Position numbers and translations under genes: made by a program. Under the pieces are notes generated by a model that did no database searches, was not told the DNA's origin, and saw nothing but the letters and a program-made list of their open reading frames with translations. A DNA stretch of 46,575 nt from Pseudomonadales bacterium (lineage in GTDB: Bacteria; Pseudomonadota; Gammaproteobacteria; Pseudomonadales; Ketobacteraceae): positions 1-46,575 of the forward strand of contig JAGUVW010000059.1 of assembly GCA_020062665.1 (NCBI GenBank), given 5' to 3'. Positions 16,940-26,274 of the stretch are shown in pieces; the stretch's first letter is position 1; each line of letters begins with the position of its first letter.

Positions 16940-19900
16940 TCAGAAGCGCATGCGTCCTTCCACGCCGATCAGATCAACTTCCTGATCGTCAAAAAATATC
17001 CGCTTGAACAGCAGTGCCGCCCCAAGTTTGTCTGTAATGTCATAGCTCGCGCCGAATCCCAGCAGGAAGTCGGTGCCACCATCGATGTCCGGATCCAGAT
17101 CTGCGCCACTGAGGTTGATCTCGCCTTCCCAGATATACAGACCCACTTCAGCTTCGAGGTGCAGCTGCGGCATGGCTTGCCAGAAAAACCGGTTGGAGAG
17201 CGTCCAGCCGTGGCCGCTGATGGGGTAATGCTCCGACATGGCCGCCTCCAGTTGATTGGCGCTGGCGGTGGCGGAATCCAGATTGACTTCGGATTCACCC
17301 AGGTCGAGATATCCCAGCTCCACTGCCATCCAGTCGTGGTAGCGATAGCCGGTGGCGATCTGCCAGGCGGTGCGGGATTCTTCATACTTTGCAAGATCCA
17401 CGCTGACGCCGTCGCTTTCCAGGCCGTTGACGAAATCGCTCGATGTCTGGGAGCCCTTGGCCTGGTAGAACGATACCGACACATAACTACGCTCTTTCAG
17501 GTCATTTTGCGCGGCTTCCCAGTCCACTGCCTGGGCATTGGATGCCGGCAACAGGCTTAGCGCGCCGCTGCCCAGCAGCAAACCACCCAGCGCGGCGGCA
17601 CGGGCCAGACCGCGCGTCTTCATCGGTGTGCGGCGGCCCAGCATCAGCAAGCCCAGTGTCAGCAGCAGCGTCAGGCCGAGTGATCCGCCGCCACCCTTGC
17701 CCTTGCTCTTCACGTTGTGGAAGGTCTGCTCTACGTCATCGTCGCTGGCTGTGCGCACGGCCACACCACCGGGATCTTCCACCGATGCGTTGGCAACACC
17801 GTCACCATCGTTGGGGCCACCATCCTGCAGGGTAAGTTGCACGCAGTGGTAGCCGGCCACCAGGCCCGGTTCCCAGCTGTCGTCGCCCGGCGGCGGACAA
17901 TAGCCCGGGTTGCCCGGCGCAGAATGCAGTGCGTTGTCGGCGTTCTGCACAAAGTCGCGCCAGCTGCCGTGCAGGAACTTGCGGTACACGGCGTTCTGCG
18001 GAATCGGATTGGCCTGTGGCAGCACCACGCGCACGCTCTGGCCCACGGTGGGCAGCTCATGCATTTCGAAGTCGAAGATGCCGCTGTTGAACGCGAACGC
18101 AGCGTCGACTACCAGATCCGGTTGCTGGGCAAAGTCTTCCGGCTGCAGGCGTACTCCACCGCTAGCCCCCATTAGGGCGAACTGGCCCAGTCGGCAGCGC
18201 ACGCCCGGATCGCATTCCACCAGGTAGGAATTGGTCTGGTCGCCTACTTCGGGCAGTACGTTGGGTGCAGGGATGTTGTCCAGATAATCCGGAATGCCAT
18301 CATTGTCGCTGTCGCCAGTGCCTTCTGCATCGTCTGCGATGCCGTCGCCATCGGTGTCATCCTGATCCGACAGCACCGGCAATGCGGCCACCACGCGGAA
18401 GTACAGGGTGGCGGTGTCACGGGCGCCTTCGCTGTCGGTGACGGTGACGCTGGCGGCGTAGCGACCTTCGGCCAGCAGGCTCGGATCGAACACCAGTGTC
18501 GCGTCATCTGCGTGGCCATCGGTTTCCACCAGGCGATTGTCGGTGGCGCTCCAGTCCAGCGTATGGGTATCACCGCTGTTGGGATCGGCGATCGTGGCTG
18601 TGAGCGTTACCGGGCCGCCGTCGGTGGTGACCAGAATGGTGCTCAGGCCACCTTGGCTGGCTGTGAGGTTGGCGTCTGGCGCGACATTCTGTTCGCTGAT
18701 GGTGATGACGTGGCTGGTCTTCGCGCCGCTGTTGATGTCGAAGATATCCGGATTCTGCTCGTCGTAGCCGTTAGCCAGATCCTCGTCGTTGCTGGTGCGG
18801 TCATCCAGGCGCACGATCAGGGTTTCATCGCCTTCGCTTTCCAGATCGTTCAGCAGCTGGATGGCGACGACGACTTCGGTCTCGCCGACGCCGTGAATTT
18901 CGCTGAAGGTCACGCTGCCGTCTATCAGATCGTGATCGCTGCCATCGGTGGTGCTCGCGCCATCAATCACAAAGGGTACGGTGAAGGGATAGAAGGGCGC
19001 TTTGCCATTCAGGATCACGCGGAACTGCACGGTGGCGCCTTCGCTGCTGATCTGATCCTTGTTGACGGACACCAGCGGGCGCACGTACACGGTTTGACTG
19101 ACTGTGCCGATGTTGCCCTTGCGATCGGTAGCGCGGTAGGTGACCTGCTGCGCACCGGGCGCCAACAGCACGCTGTTGTTCACCGCATTCACCACCTGGG
19201 TACTGCAGCAACCGTTGCCATCGACGTTGTCGGTGGTCAGTGCGCCGAGGGCAGCGCTGATGTCGCTGTTGTCGGCATCACTGGCCAGGCCCAGCAGCTG
19301 CTGCAGCGTAACCGGTGTGTGCAGTGCCACTGCGTCGATGATCAAGGATTGTGGTGCGGTGATCACGGGCGCGGTGACATCGTGGTAATCGCTGGCATCG
19401 CTGGGACTGGTGCCGTCGATAGATTCCTGCAGGTTGCTGAGGGTATCGCCGTCGGCATCTTCTGCAGCATCGCTCGGATCGATCGGATTGAAGCCGTGAG
19501 TTTCCTCATAGAGGTCGCTCATGCCGTCATTGTCGTCGTCGGTATCGATGCTGTTTTCGGTACCATCGGTGTCGTTGTCACCCAGCACTCTGATGGTGAA
19601 CGCGGCGAGCAGGGCGCTTGCCGTGCCATCACTGACGGTCAGTGCGATGTCGCTGTAGTCGCCGGCATCGCCTACCAGCGGCGTGCCGCTGATTTCACCG
19701 GTGCTGCTGTTCAACGTCAGCCAGTCCGGCAGGTTGGCAGCCGTCACGGTCAGGCTCAGGTTGTCCACGTCGACCAGTGTGGGCACGAAACTGTAAGTCT
19801 GGCCTTCCAGCAGTTCGAGCGTCGGTGTGCCGCTGATCAGCGGTGCATCGTTCACCGGCTGCACATCGATGCTGACGGTGGCCGTGTTGGAAATGCCGGC

Positions 19901-22900
19901 CTGGTTGTCGGCGACGGTATAGGTGAAGCTGTCGCTGCCGTTGAAATCTGCGGCGGGCGTGTAAGTGACAGTGCCGTCGCCGTTATCCTGCAGGCTGCCA
20001 TTGGTGGGCGCGTTGACGATGGTAATCGCGCCAGCATCCAACGAGCCGTCCACATCGCTGTCGTTGCCCAGCAGATCGATGTTGACTGGCGTGTCTTCGT
20101 CGGTTTGGGCGCTGTCATCGTTCGCCAGCGGTTCGTCGTTCACCGACTCCACCGTGATGGTGACCGTCGCGGTGTTCGACCAGGCGTTTTCGTTGTCCTG
20201 CACGCGATAGGTCAGGCTGTCGCTGCCGCTGAAATTTTCTCCCGGTGTATAGGTGATCACGCCGGCATTGAGGCTGGTGGTGCCGTTGACGGGCGCGGTG
20301 ACGATTTCCACAGTGCCTGATTGCAAAGTGCCATCCACGTCGCTGTCATTGCCCAGCACGTTGATCGCGTGCGGGGTGTCTTCCTGCAGCGTTACCGTAT
20401 CGTTCGTCGCCACTGGCGCATCGTTCACGCTGTTGATGGTGATGGATACAGTGGCAACAGCGGATGTGCCATTTTCGTTGTCCTGCACCACATAGGTGAA
20501 GCTGTCGCTGCCGTTGTGGTTGGCGTTCGGCGTGTAGGTGGCAACACCGGTGATGGCGTTGATGCTCACGCTACCATTGGCCGGTTGCGCCATCACCGTG
20601 ACACTGGTGGCGTCCACGCTGCCGTCGATGTCGCTGTCGTTGTCCACCAGATCGATGTCCACCGCAGTGTCTTCATCCGTGGTGGCGGAATCATTGGCGG
20701 CGGTGGGCGCGTCATTGACGCCGCTGACGTTGACGATCACCGTGACGGTGTTGGAATAGGCGGCATTCTGATCCTGTACCCGGTAGGTGAAGCTGTCGCT
20801 GCCATTGAAGTTTGCTGCGGGTGTGTACAGCACCTCGCCGTTGCTCACGACCGCGCTGCCGTTGCTGGGTTGTGTCACCAGATCGAGGGTGTCGGGATCG
20901 ATGCTGTCGCCGGTGTCGATGTCGCTGTCATTGGCGGTGACATCAATGCTGATGGCAGTGTCTTCCGGTGTGCTGGCGACGTCGGCCACGGCAACCGGAT
21001 TGTCGTTCACCGCATTCACGGTGAGCGTGACGGTAGCAGCGGTGGAGGTGCCGCCATGGACGTCACTCACGGTGTAGGTGAAGCTGTCGCTGCCATTGTA
21101 GTTGGCAGTGGGCGTGTACGTGATGACGCCGGTGCCGGTATTGACGCTGGTGGTGCCATGGGTGGGTTGTGATGCCACGGTGACGCTGGCGGGATTCAGG
21201 CTGCTGTCCACGTCGCTGTCGTTGCTCAGCACGCTGATGTCGACCGCGTTGTCTTCATTGGTGCTGGCGCTGTCAGCCGCTGCGCTGGGCGCGTTGTTGC
21301 CCACGGTGAAGTTGAAGACGCTGTTGCTGCTGATGGCGGCGGAGCCGTTGCCCAGCGCATCTTCCACCAGTCCTGCATCCACCAACACATAGTAGTTGTG
21401 GGTGGGGGTGAGGTTGACGCCGGGATCGAAGGTGGCGGTGGTGCCACTGATGCTGGCAGAACCGATGGCGATGCTGTCGACCAGACTGTCATCCGCGGCA
21501 TCGTAGATGGCGATGTTGCCGCTGCCGACATTGATGCTCTCACTGAATGTCAGCGCGATGTTCGTGTTGTACTGCACGCCGGTGGCGTTGTCGGCCGGGC
21601 TGGTGCTGCTCAGGATGGGGCCGCCAGTGTCGTACACGGTGCTGAACTGGGTGGCTGCGCTGTTGTTGTTGCCGGCGGTGTCCTGCGCCACGCTGCCCGC
21701 CACATTCAGGGTGACAGTGCCGTCTGTGGCAGGCGTGACGGTGACGCTGAACGCGCCGCCGCCGTTGTCGGTGAAATTCGCCAGGCTGGCGTTGCCGGCA
21801 CTGATGTCGCCCACCACGAATCCAGTGACCGTCTCACTGAACGTGACGGTGGCCTGGAATGCCGCGTTGGTGGGATTGCTCACGCCGCTGGTGATGGCAA
21901 CAGTGGGCGCGGTGGCATCCAGTGTTGCGGTGTTGGTGACGGCGCTGGCAACGTTGCCGGCGCTGTCGGTTACGACGACCGACAGGGTCAGAGTACCGTC
22001 ACCCAGTCCGCTCACATTGATATCGCTGATCAGTGCGCTGATGCTGGCGATGGTGCCGCTGCCAGTCACGGCGGTGCCGCCGCCACTGCTGCTGATGCTG
22101 TAGCTGTAGGACGCGCCGATTTCCGCGCTGGCAAAGCTGAAGCTGGTGGAGCCGGCCTGGCTGGCGTTGATGGTGCTGTTGGTGAAGCTGACGCTGTGGC
22201 CGCTGGCCGCGCTGGTGTCGATCTGGATCGCCAGCGCCGACGATGCTGTCGAGCTGTTGCCGACGCCATCGGTGGCAGTGGCGGTAATGTTGTGAGCGCC
22301 AGCGGCCAGGACGCCGGACGTGAAGCTCCAGTTGCCGGAGCCGTCGGCGGTGGTGGTGCCCAGAGTGCCGCCGACACTGGAAATGATCGTCACGGTGGCG
22401 CCCGCTTCTGCGGTGCCGGTGAAGGTCGGCGTGGTATCACTGGTGATGTTGTCTGTGCTGGAACTGCCGGTTTCTGAGCCGGCCGCCAGGTCCGGTGTGG
22501 ACGGCGCGCTCGGTGGCACAGCGTCCACCAGAACCGATGTAGTGTTGCCCACGGAATTCAATGTGGTGGTCAGGTTGTTGCTGGCCGCATCGCGCAGGGT
22601 GCCGCTGTTGGTTTCCAGTGCGCCAACCGCAATGCCGTCGCCATCGAAGTCGCCGGCCTGCACGGTGTAAGTGAAGACCAGCGCGCTGCCACCGCTGCCC
22701 GATACATAGCTGGCATAGCGGGTGGTGGAGCCGATAGTGAGCGCGATGCGCGGCGTGCCGCCACCGGTGTTCACCGTGATGTTTTCACTGGTGTTGACCG
22801 TGAAGCTCAGGCTTTCCCCTGGCGCATAGGTGTCGTTCGCCGGCACGCTCACGGAGGTGACGGTGGGCGCGACGTTGTCGGCCACGGTAATGGTGAACGC

Positions 22901-25063
22901 TTCCGCATAGGTGGCGCTGCCATCGCTGGTCTGCACCCGCACGGAATAATTTCCGGCCGCCAGTGCGCCGGCATTGTTCGCGCGCAAAGTGCTGCCGCTG
23001 ATATTGAAGCTGGCGTTGTGGGTGTCGCCGGTGCCGGCCACCAGCGTGTAGGTGAACGTGTCACCCACGTCTGCATCGGTGGTGCTGAGTGTGCCGACGG
23101 TGGCATTGGCGCCGCCGCTCTGGTTCACGCTGCTGTTGCTGAGCGCAATGTCGGTGGGTGCGTTGTTGGCTACTGCAGGGGTGATGTAGCCGGCGATGGT
23201 GCCGGAGTGGTAGTGAATTTCCCAGCTGCCGCTGTTCTCTGACACGAACATGATACGGTCAGTCAGGCCGCTGATGGCGAAGCGGTCGTTCAGCCAGCCA
23301 TTGAGCTGAAAATCGAATCCATCTACCCAGTCGCTGCCGTCGTAGGAATTCATGAAGTAGTTGGCGCCGCTGCTGCTGGCAAAATAGAACGTGTCATCGA
23401 TGCGCTGCATGTCCTGCACATTCAGCGTGGCATAGCTGCCATGGGTGATTTCGCTGGACACCCAGCTGCCGGAGGCGTTTGTCACATAATAGGAGCGGTC
23501 ATCGGTGTCGTTGGAATAGGCGTAGTGCAGATTGTCATTGTCGTCGATCAGCACGCCGGCCATGCGGTACTGCTTCTGGTCGCCCTTGCCATTGAGGATC
23601 AGGGTTTTGGTAACGTAGTTGTCGGCAGATGATGCATAGTAATAATTGTCTTCGCTGAAATTCTGCTCGTCTTCGCGGCGGTAGAACAGGTGGGACACAC
23701 CGCTGCTGTCCACCACTAAGTGGGTGTCGTGCAATTGATCCATGCCTGTATTGCTGGTGGCCGCAATCAGAGTGTTCAAGACCCAGGCGCCCGATGCGTT
23801 GGTGGCCGTCAGCAGTGCGTCCCCGGTAGCGGTCCACTTGGTGAAAGAGGCATGCACATGGTTACTGGCGTCCAGGTAGACGTCGACCTGATCCACCAGG
23901 TAACCGGTTTCGGCGATTTTGGTAAAGCTCCAGGTCGTGCCGTTGTAGTAGCCGTAGTAGGGGTCGTTGGTGTCCGCCATGCCGCCAGTGCTGGCGTTGA
24001 ACACCACATACAGATTGCCCGATGCATCCACCTCGAAGTCAACCCGCTGCTCGTTACCCCAGTACACGCCAGTGACGCCGGGAATGGCGGCAGACACACC
24101 TGCAACGTTGATGGTCGCGTAATCGGTGAACCCCGAACCATTCCATTGGCGGAACTTGATCGTGCCGCTGTCGGACTGTCCCAGATAAAATTCACCGGCG
24201 GAATTCGTCCGGATCTTCGGGAACTTCCAGTTGCCGACATTGGAAATCAGGCCGGTTTCAAATGCGGGATTTACCTGTTTGGGTGTTGTGCTCACTTCCA
24301 TCGTGCCGTCGCGGCCCACGACGTAGACCATGTAGTTGGTGCCGGAGGTGAGCCCGGTGAACTGGAGTGTGCCGCTGGGATTCATGGCCTGGGATTTGGT
24401 TTGCACCGCCGCCGCTCCGGAACCGTCGGTGCCTGCAATCACCTGGGCGCTGGTGGGCGCCGGCTGCGACGACAGCAGTAGCACCGCAAACACGGTGCTG
24501 TTCTCGCTCATGGTAACGCTGACATCGAAACTGGTAGCGGTTTTGTTGAGTACGCCGGTGCTCATTACTACTGGCTTGGTTGAAGCAGCATGCCAGGTGC
24601 CACCCCAGGTATTGACGCAGGACGATTGTGTAACCACCGTGGTATTCGTGTGCCAGGTACCACTACCGGTATGGCAATGGGCATACGGGCTGTCGCTGGC
24701 AAAGTTCTTCCGCCCCAGCAGTTCGCCGGACAGTTGCGCCTCGGCAGCTGCCTGAGTCGCTAACAAACCATTCTCGCGCAGAAATGCCAGCGCCTTGTCG
24801 TCGACCTTTGCCTTTGATGCCATCTGACTGTTGCTGCGACTGCCAAAGGCCGAGAATACGCCACGCTTATCGTTGTCAGGCCGCGCGGAATGGCTGTGGG
24901 CATCCACGTGCACCACGCTGTTTCTGGCACTGCGTCGGCTGCTGCTGTGGCTGGCGTTGCGTGCTGCCGAGGCCGTCATGCCTGACGCCGCCAACAACGG
25001 CAGCGCCATAACAACGGCTTTGGACAGGGTGGTCTTATTCAATCCGGTTTTGGGTTCAGACAT
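16940..25063 (-). CDS. giant repeat-rich surface protein fused to an outer-membrane beta-barrel
   Basis: 2707 residues. After a signal peptide (about 1-33) comes a Ser/Arg-rich stretch, then a small paired-cysteine segment (HCHTGSGTWH and SCVNTWGGTWH, about 130-155). A WD/propeller-like beta region follows (about 270-630), then cadherin- and Ig-like domains (630-1255) and five tandem 95-97-residue repeats (about 1255-1738, each with NDSDVDG and NGSDSFTY). Next are an Ig-like domain, calcium-type DxDxDG segments, a Calx-beta-like domain (about 1996-2124), a thrombospondin-3-like run near 2230-2260 and a choice-of-anchor U-like domain (2263-2430). Residues 2455-2478 form a Gly-rich, hydrophobic, Arg-ended tail like a GlyGly-CTERM signal. 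The chain then continues from Met2481 with a second signal-peptide-like segment and an OmpA-like barrel ending in Phe. Probable adhesin or matrix protein, last in a three-gene unit. Confidence 0.8.
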   Translation of the reverse strand: MSEPKTGLNKTTLSKAVVMALPLLAASGMTASAARNASHSSSRRSARNSVVHVDAHSHSARPDNDKRGVFSAFGSRSNSQMASKAKVDDKALAFLRENGLLATQAAAEAQLSGELLGRKNFASDSPYAHCHTGSGTWHTNTTVVTQSSCVNTWGGTWHAASTKPVVMSTGVLNKTATSFDVSVTMSENSTVFAVLLLSSQPAPTSAQVIAGTDGSGAAAVQTKSQAMNPSGTLQFTGLTSGTNYMVYVVGRDGTMEVSTTPKQVNPAFETGLISNVGNWKFPKIRTNSAGEFYLGQSDSGTIKFRQWNGSGFTDYATINVAGVSAAIPGVTGVYWGNEQRVDFEVDASGNLYVVFNASTGGMADTNDPYYGYYNGTTWSFTKIAETGYLVDQVDVYLDASNHVHASFTKWTATGDALLTATNASGAWVLNTLIAATSNTGMDQLHDTHLVVDSSGVSHLFYRREDEQNFSEDNYYYASSADNYVTKTLILNGKGDQKQYRMAGVLIDDNDNLHYAYSNDTDDRSYYVTNASGSWVSSEITHGSYATLNVQDMQRIDDTFYFASSSGANYFMNSYDGSDWVDGFDFQLNGWLNDRFAISGLTDRIMFVSENSGSWEIHYHSGTIAGYITPAVANNAPTDIALSNSSVNQSGGANATVGTLSTTDADVGDTFTYTLVAGTGDTHNASFNISGSTLRANNAGALAAGNYSVRVQTSDGSATYAEAFTITVADNVAPTVTSVSVPANDTYAPGESLSFTVNTSENITVNTGGGTPRIALTIGSTTRYASYVSGSGGSALVFTYTVQAGDFDGDGIAVGALETNSGTLRDAASNNLTTTLNSVGNTTSVLVDAVPPSAPSTPDLAAGSETGSSSTDNITSDTTPTFTGTAEAGATVTIISSVGGTLGTTTADGSGNWSFTSGVLAAGAHNITATATDGVGNSSTASSALAIQIDTSAASGHSVSFTNSTINASQAGSTSFSFASAEIGASYSYSISSSGGGTAVTGSGTIASISALISDINVSGLGDGTLTLSVVVTDSAGNVASAVTNTATLDATAPTVAITSGVSNPTNAAFQATVTFSETVTGFVVGDISAGNASLANFTDNGGGAFSVTVTPATDGTVTLNVAGSVAQDTAGNNNSAATQFSTVYDTGGPILSSTSPADNATGVQYNTNIALTFSESINVGSGNIAIYDAADDSLVDSIAIGSASISGTTATFDPGVNLTPTHNYYVLVDAGLVEDALGNGSAAISSNSVFNFTVGNNAPSAAADSASTNEDNAVDISVLSNDSDVDSSLNPASVTVASQPTHGTTSVNTGTGVITYTPTANYNGSDSFTYTVSDVHGGTSTAATVTLTVNAVNDNPVAVADVASTPEDTAISIDVTANDSDIDTGDSIDPDTLDLVTQPSNGSAVVSNGEVLYTPAANFNGSDSFTYRVQDQNAAYSNTVTVIVNVSGVNDAPTAANDSATTDEDTAVDIDLVDNDSDIDGSVDATSVTVMAQPANGSVSINAITGVATYTPNANHNGSDSFTYVVQDNENGTSAVATVSITINSVNDAPVATNDTVTLQEDTPHAINVLGNDSDVDGTLQSGTVEIVTAPVNGTTSLNAGVITYTPGENFSGSDSLTYRVQDNENAWSNTATVTITVESVNDEPLANDDSAQTDEDTPVNIDLLGNDSDVDGSLDAGAITIVNAPTNGSLQDNGDGTVTYTPAADFNGSDSFTYTVADNQAGISNTATVSIDVQPVNDAPLISGTPTLELLEGQTYSFVPTLVDVDNLSLTVTAANLPDWLTLNSSTGEISGTPLVGDAGDYSDIALTVSDGTASALLAAFTIRVLGDNDTDGTENSIDTDDDNDGMSDLYEETHGFNPIDPSDAAEDADGDTLSNLQESIDGTSPSDASDYHDVTAPVITAPQSLIIDAVALHTPVTLQQLLGLASDADNSDISAALGALTTDNVDGNGCCSTQVVNAVNNSVLLAPGAQQVTYRATDRKGNIGTVSQTVYVRPLVSVNKDQISSEGATVQFRVILNGKAPFYPFTVPFVIDGASTTDGSDHDLIDGSVTFSEIHGVGETEVVVAIQLLNDLESEGDETLIVRLDDRTSNDEDLANGYDEQNPDIFDINSGAKTSHVITISEQNVAPDANLTASQGGLSTILVTTDGGPVTLTATIADPNSGDTHTLDWSATDNRLVETDGHADDATLVFDPSLLAEGRYAASVTVTDSEGARDTATLYFRVVAALPVLSDQDDTDGDGIADDAEGTGDSDNDGIPDYLDNIPAPNVLPEVGDQTNSYLVECDPGVRCRLGQFALMGASGGVRLQPEDFAQQPDLVVDAAFAFNSGIFDFEMHELPTVGQSVRVVLPQANPIPQNAVYRKFLHGSWRDFVQNADNALHSAPGNPGYCPPPGDDSWEPGLVAGYHCVQLTLQDGGPNDGDGVANASVEDPGGVAVRTASDDDVEQTFHNVKSKGKGGGGSLGLTLLLTLGLLMLGRRTPMKTRGLARAAALGGLLLGSGALSLLPASNAQAVDWEAAQNDLKERSYVSVSFYQAKGSQTSSDFVNGLESDGVSVDLAKYEESRTAWQIATGYRYHDWMAVELGYLDLGESEVNLDSATASANQLEAAMSEHYPISGHGWTLSNRFFWQAMPQLHLEAEVGLYIWEGEINLSGADLDPDIDGGTDFLLGFGASYDITDKLGAALLFKRIFFDDQEVDLIGVEGRMRF
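19840..21300 (-). repeat. five tandem ~290-bp units encoding cadherin/VCBS-like domains
   Basis: Five consecutive units of roughly 285-300 bp inside the giant gene. Each encodes an NDAP-type start, an EDT motif, a NDSDVDG calcium-type loop, a YTP turn and a NGSDSFTY strand. They are similar but clearly diverged, so this is an old domain array rather than a recent DNA expansion. Confidence 0.75.
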
Positions 25064-25080
25064 GGCAGCTACTCAACAGA

Positions 25081-26274
25081 TCAGGCCTGTAATTCAGGGT
25101 GACAAAAATGATTGCGCATGCGGGGATGCGACGGTTCGATCAATTCGGGAAAGTGGCAGTCGGACAGCACTGCCACGTCATAAATCTGGTCGACATTGCC
25201 GGTGAAGCGCAGCTGGCCGATCTCGCGATTGTTTTGCAGATCGAACAGCCACAGGCCGGAATAGGTTTCAGCGTATTTCTGTGTCAGTGGCGCAGGGCGT
25301 GTGACATCGGACTGCCGCACTCTCGACAGTCCCACGATCATGATCGGGCCCAGGAATGTCAGGCCCCGGGTGAATCCCGGCACCTCCAGCAGCGTTTCTG
25401 CCTGTCCGGTGCGCGGATTGAAGCGGCACACCAGGCCGTGGCCGGAATTGCAGAAATACAGTTGGCCGTCGTGCCAGCGCGGCGAATGGGGCATGGTCAG
25501 GTCGTCGAGCAGGATTTCATTGCGCTGCACGTCCATCAGTGTGCCGCCGAACTGGGACTGCTTGCGCCACTGGCCGCCCTGGTCGAGTTGTGAAAACGTC
25601 GTGACAAACGCGGGCCGGCCATCGCGCAGCGCCATGCCGTTGAGGTGGCAGCGGTCTTCCGGCACCAGCGCGCTGATGAAATGCGGTTTCCAGCGTGGAA
25701 CGAAACTGTAATCCGGCTCCAGGGTGCACAGGCACGAGAAACTGGAATTCACCGCCCACAGACCATTGTCGCCCCAGTCGATATCGTGGATGTTGATCAT
25801 GCCGGTGTGATGGGTGGAACGGGTGATGAAGCAGGCATCGACGCGCGCATCCACTGGCGCGTACAGACTTTCCTCGTACTCGCGCAGCTTGCGCTGTTCT
25901 TCCGTTTCATCGGCGGCGATCTGGGCTTCTGCCGCAGGCGTGTCAGTTTCTTTGGGTTTGATGCGGGGTGCCGTGATGTCGTCTTCAATGCGTTGCAGCG
26001 GCTGCTTGATTTTCTCCACCAGACCATCTTCCCGGGCAAAGTGCAGCACCTGGGTGAAAATGCCCAGCGTCAAACCACGGTTAGTCGCCACCAGGCCCAT
26101 CGGGCGCGGAAAGCTTTTGAAATTCACATCCAGTGTGTCGCCGTCACTGCGCACCAGCATCAGGCGGCCCGCCTGGTAAGAAGTGAAGGCCAGCGCGACA
26201 TTCAATTGCGCCAGCACCGCCGGCAAATTGGCAGAATAGGTACAGCCGAAGTCCGGCTGCTCAGTGTTGCGCAT
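25081..26274 (-). CDS. TIGR03032/DUF4915 family protein
   Basis: 397 residues with no signal peptide. The family is recognised from NSSFSCLCTLEPDYSFVPRWKPHFIS, PEDRCHLNGMALRDG and the later PHSPRWHDGQLYFCNSGHG. The protein is beta-rich and probably propeller-shaped. The biochemical function of the family is not established. An acidic/basic insert (about residues 95-135, rich in Glu, Lys and Arg) interrupts the N-terminal half. The gene overlaps the 3' end of the subtilase by 14 bp and ends 17 bp before the giant surface protein starts, so the three are surely one operon. A role in handling or modifying the giant protein is inference from this coupling. Confidence 0.8.
   Translation of the reverse strand: MRNTEQPDFGCTYSANLPAVLAQLNVALAFTSYQAGRLMLVRSDGDTLDVNFKSFPRPMGLVATNRGLTLGIFTQVLHFAREDGLVEKIKQPLQRIEDDITAPRIKPKETDTPAAEAQIAADETEEQRKLREYEESLYAPVDARVDACFITRSTHHTGMINIHDIDWGDNGLWAVNSSFSCLCTLEPDYSFVPRWKPHFISALVPEDRCHLNGMALRDGRPAFVTTFSQLDQGGQWRKQSQFGGTLMDVQRNEILLDDLTMPHSPRWHDGQLYFCNSGHGLVCRFNPRTGQAETLLEVPGFTRGLTFLGPIMIVGLSRVRQSDVTRPAPLTQKYAETYSGLWLFDLQNNREIGQLRFTGNVDQIYDVAVLSDCHFPELIEPSHPRMRNHFCHPELQA

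Noticed and set aside
19840-21300. Regularly spaced repeats that could suggest a CRISPR array
   Set aside because: The unit is about 290 bp, in frame and encodes protein domains; there are no short identical repeats with unique spacers.
18512-22477. Two long plus-strand frames (602 and 359 codons) opposite the giant surface-protein gene
   Set aside because: Val/Ala/Gly-rich shadow translations of the repeat region with no start signal or domain.
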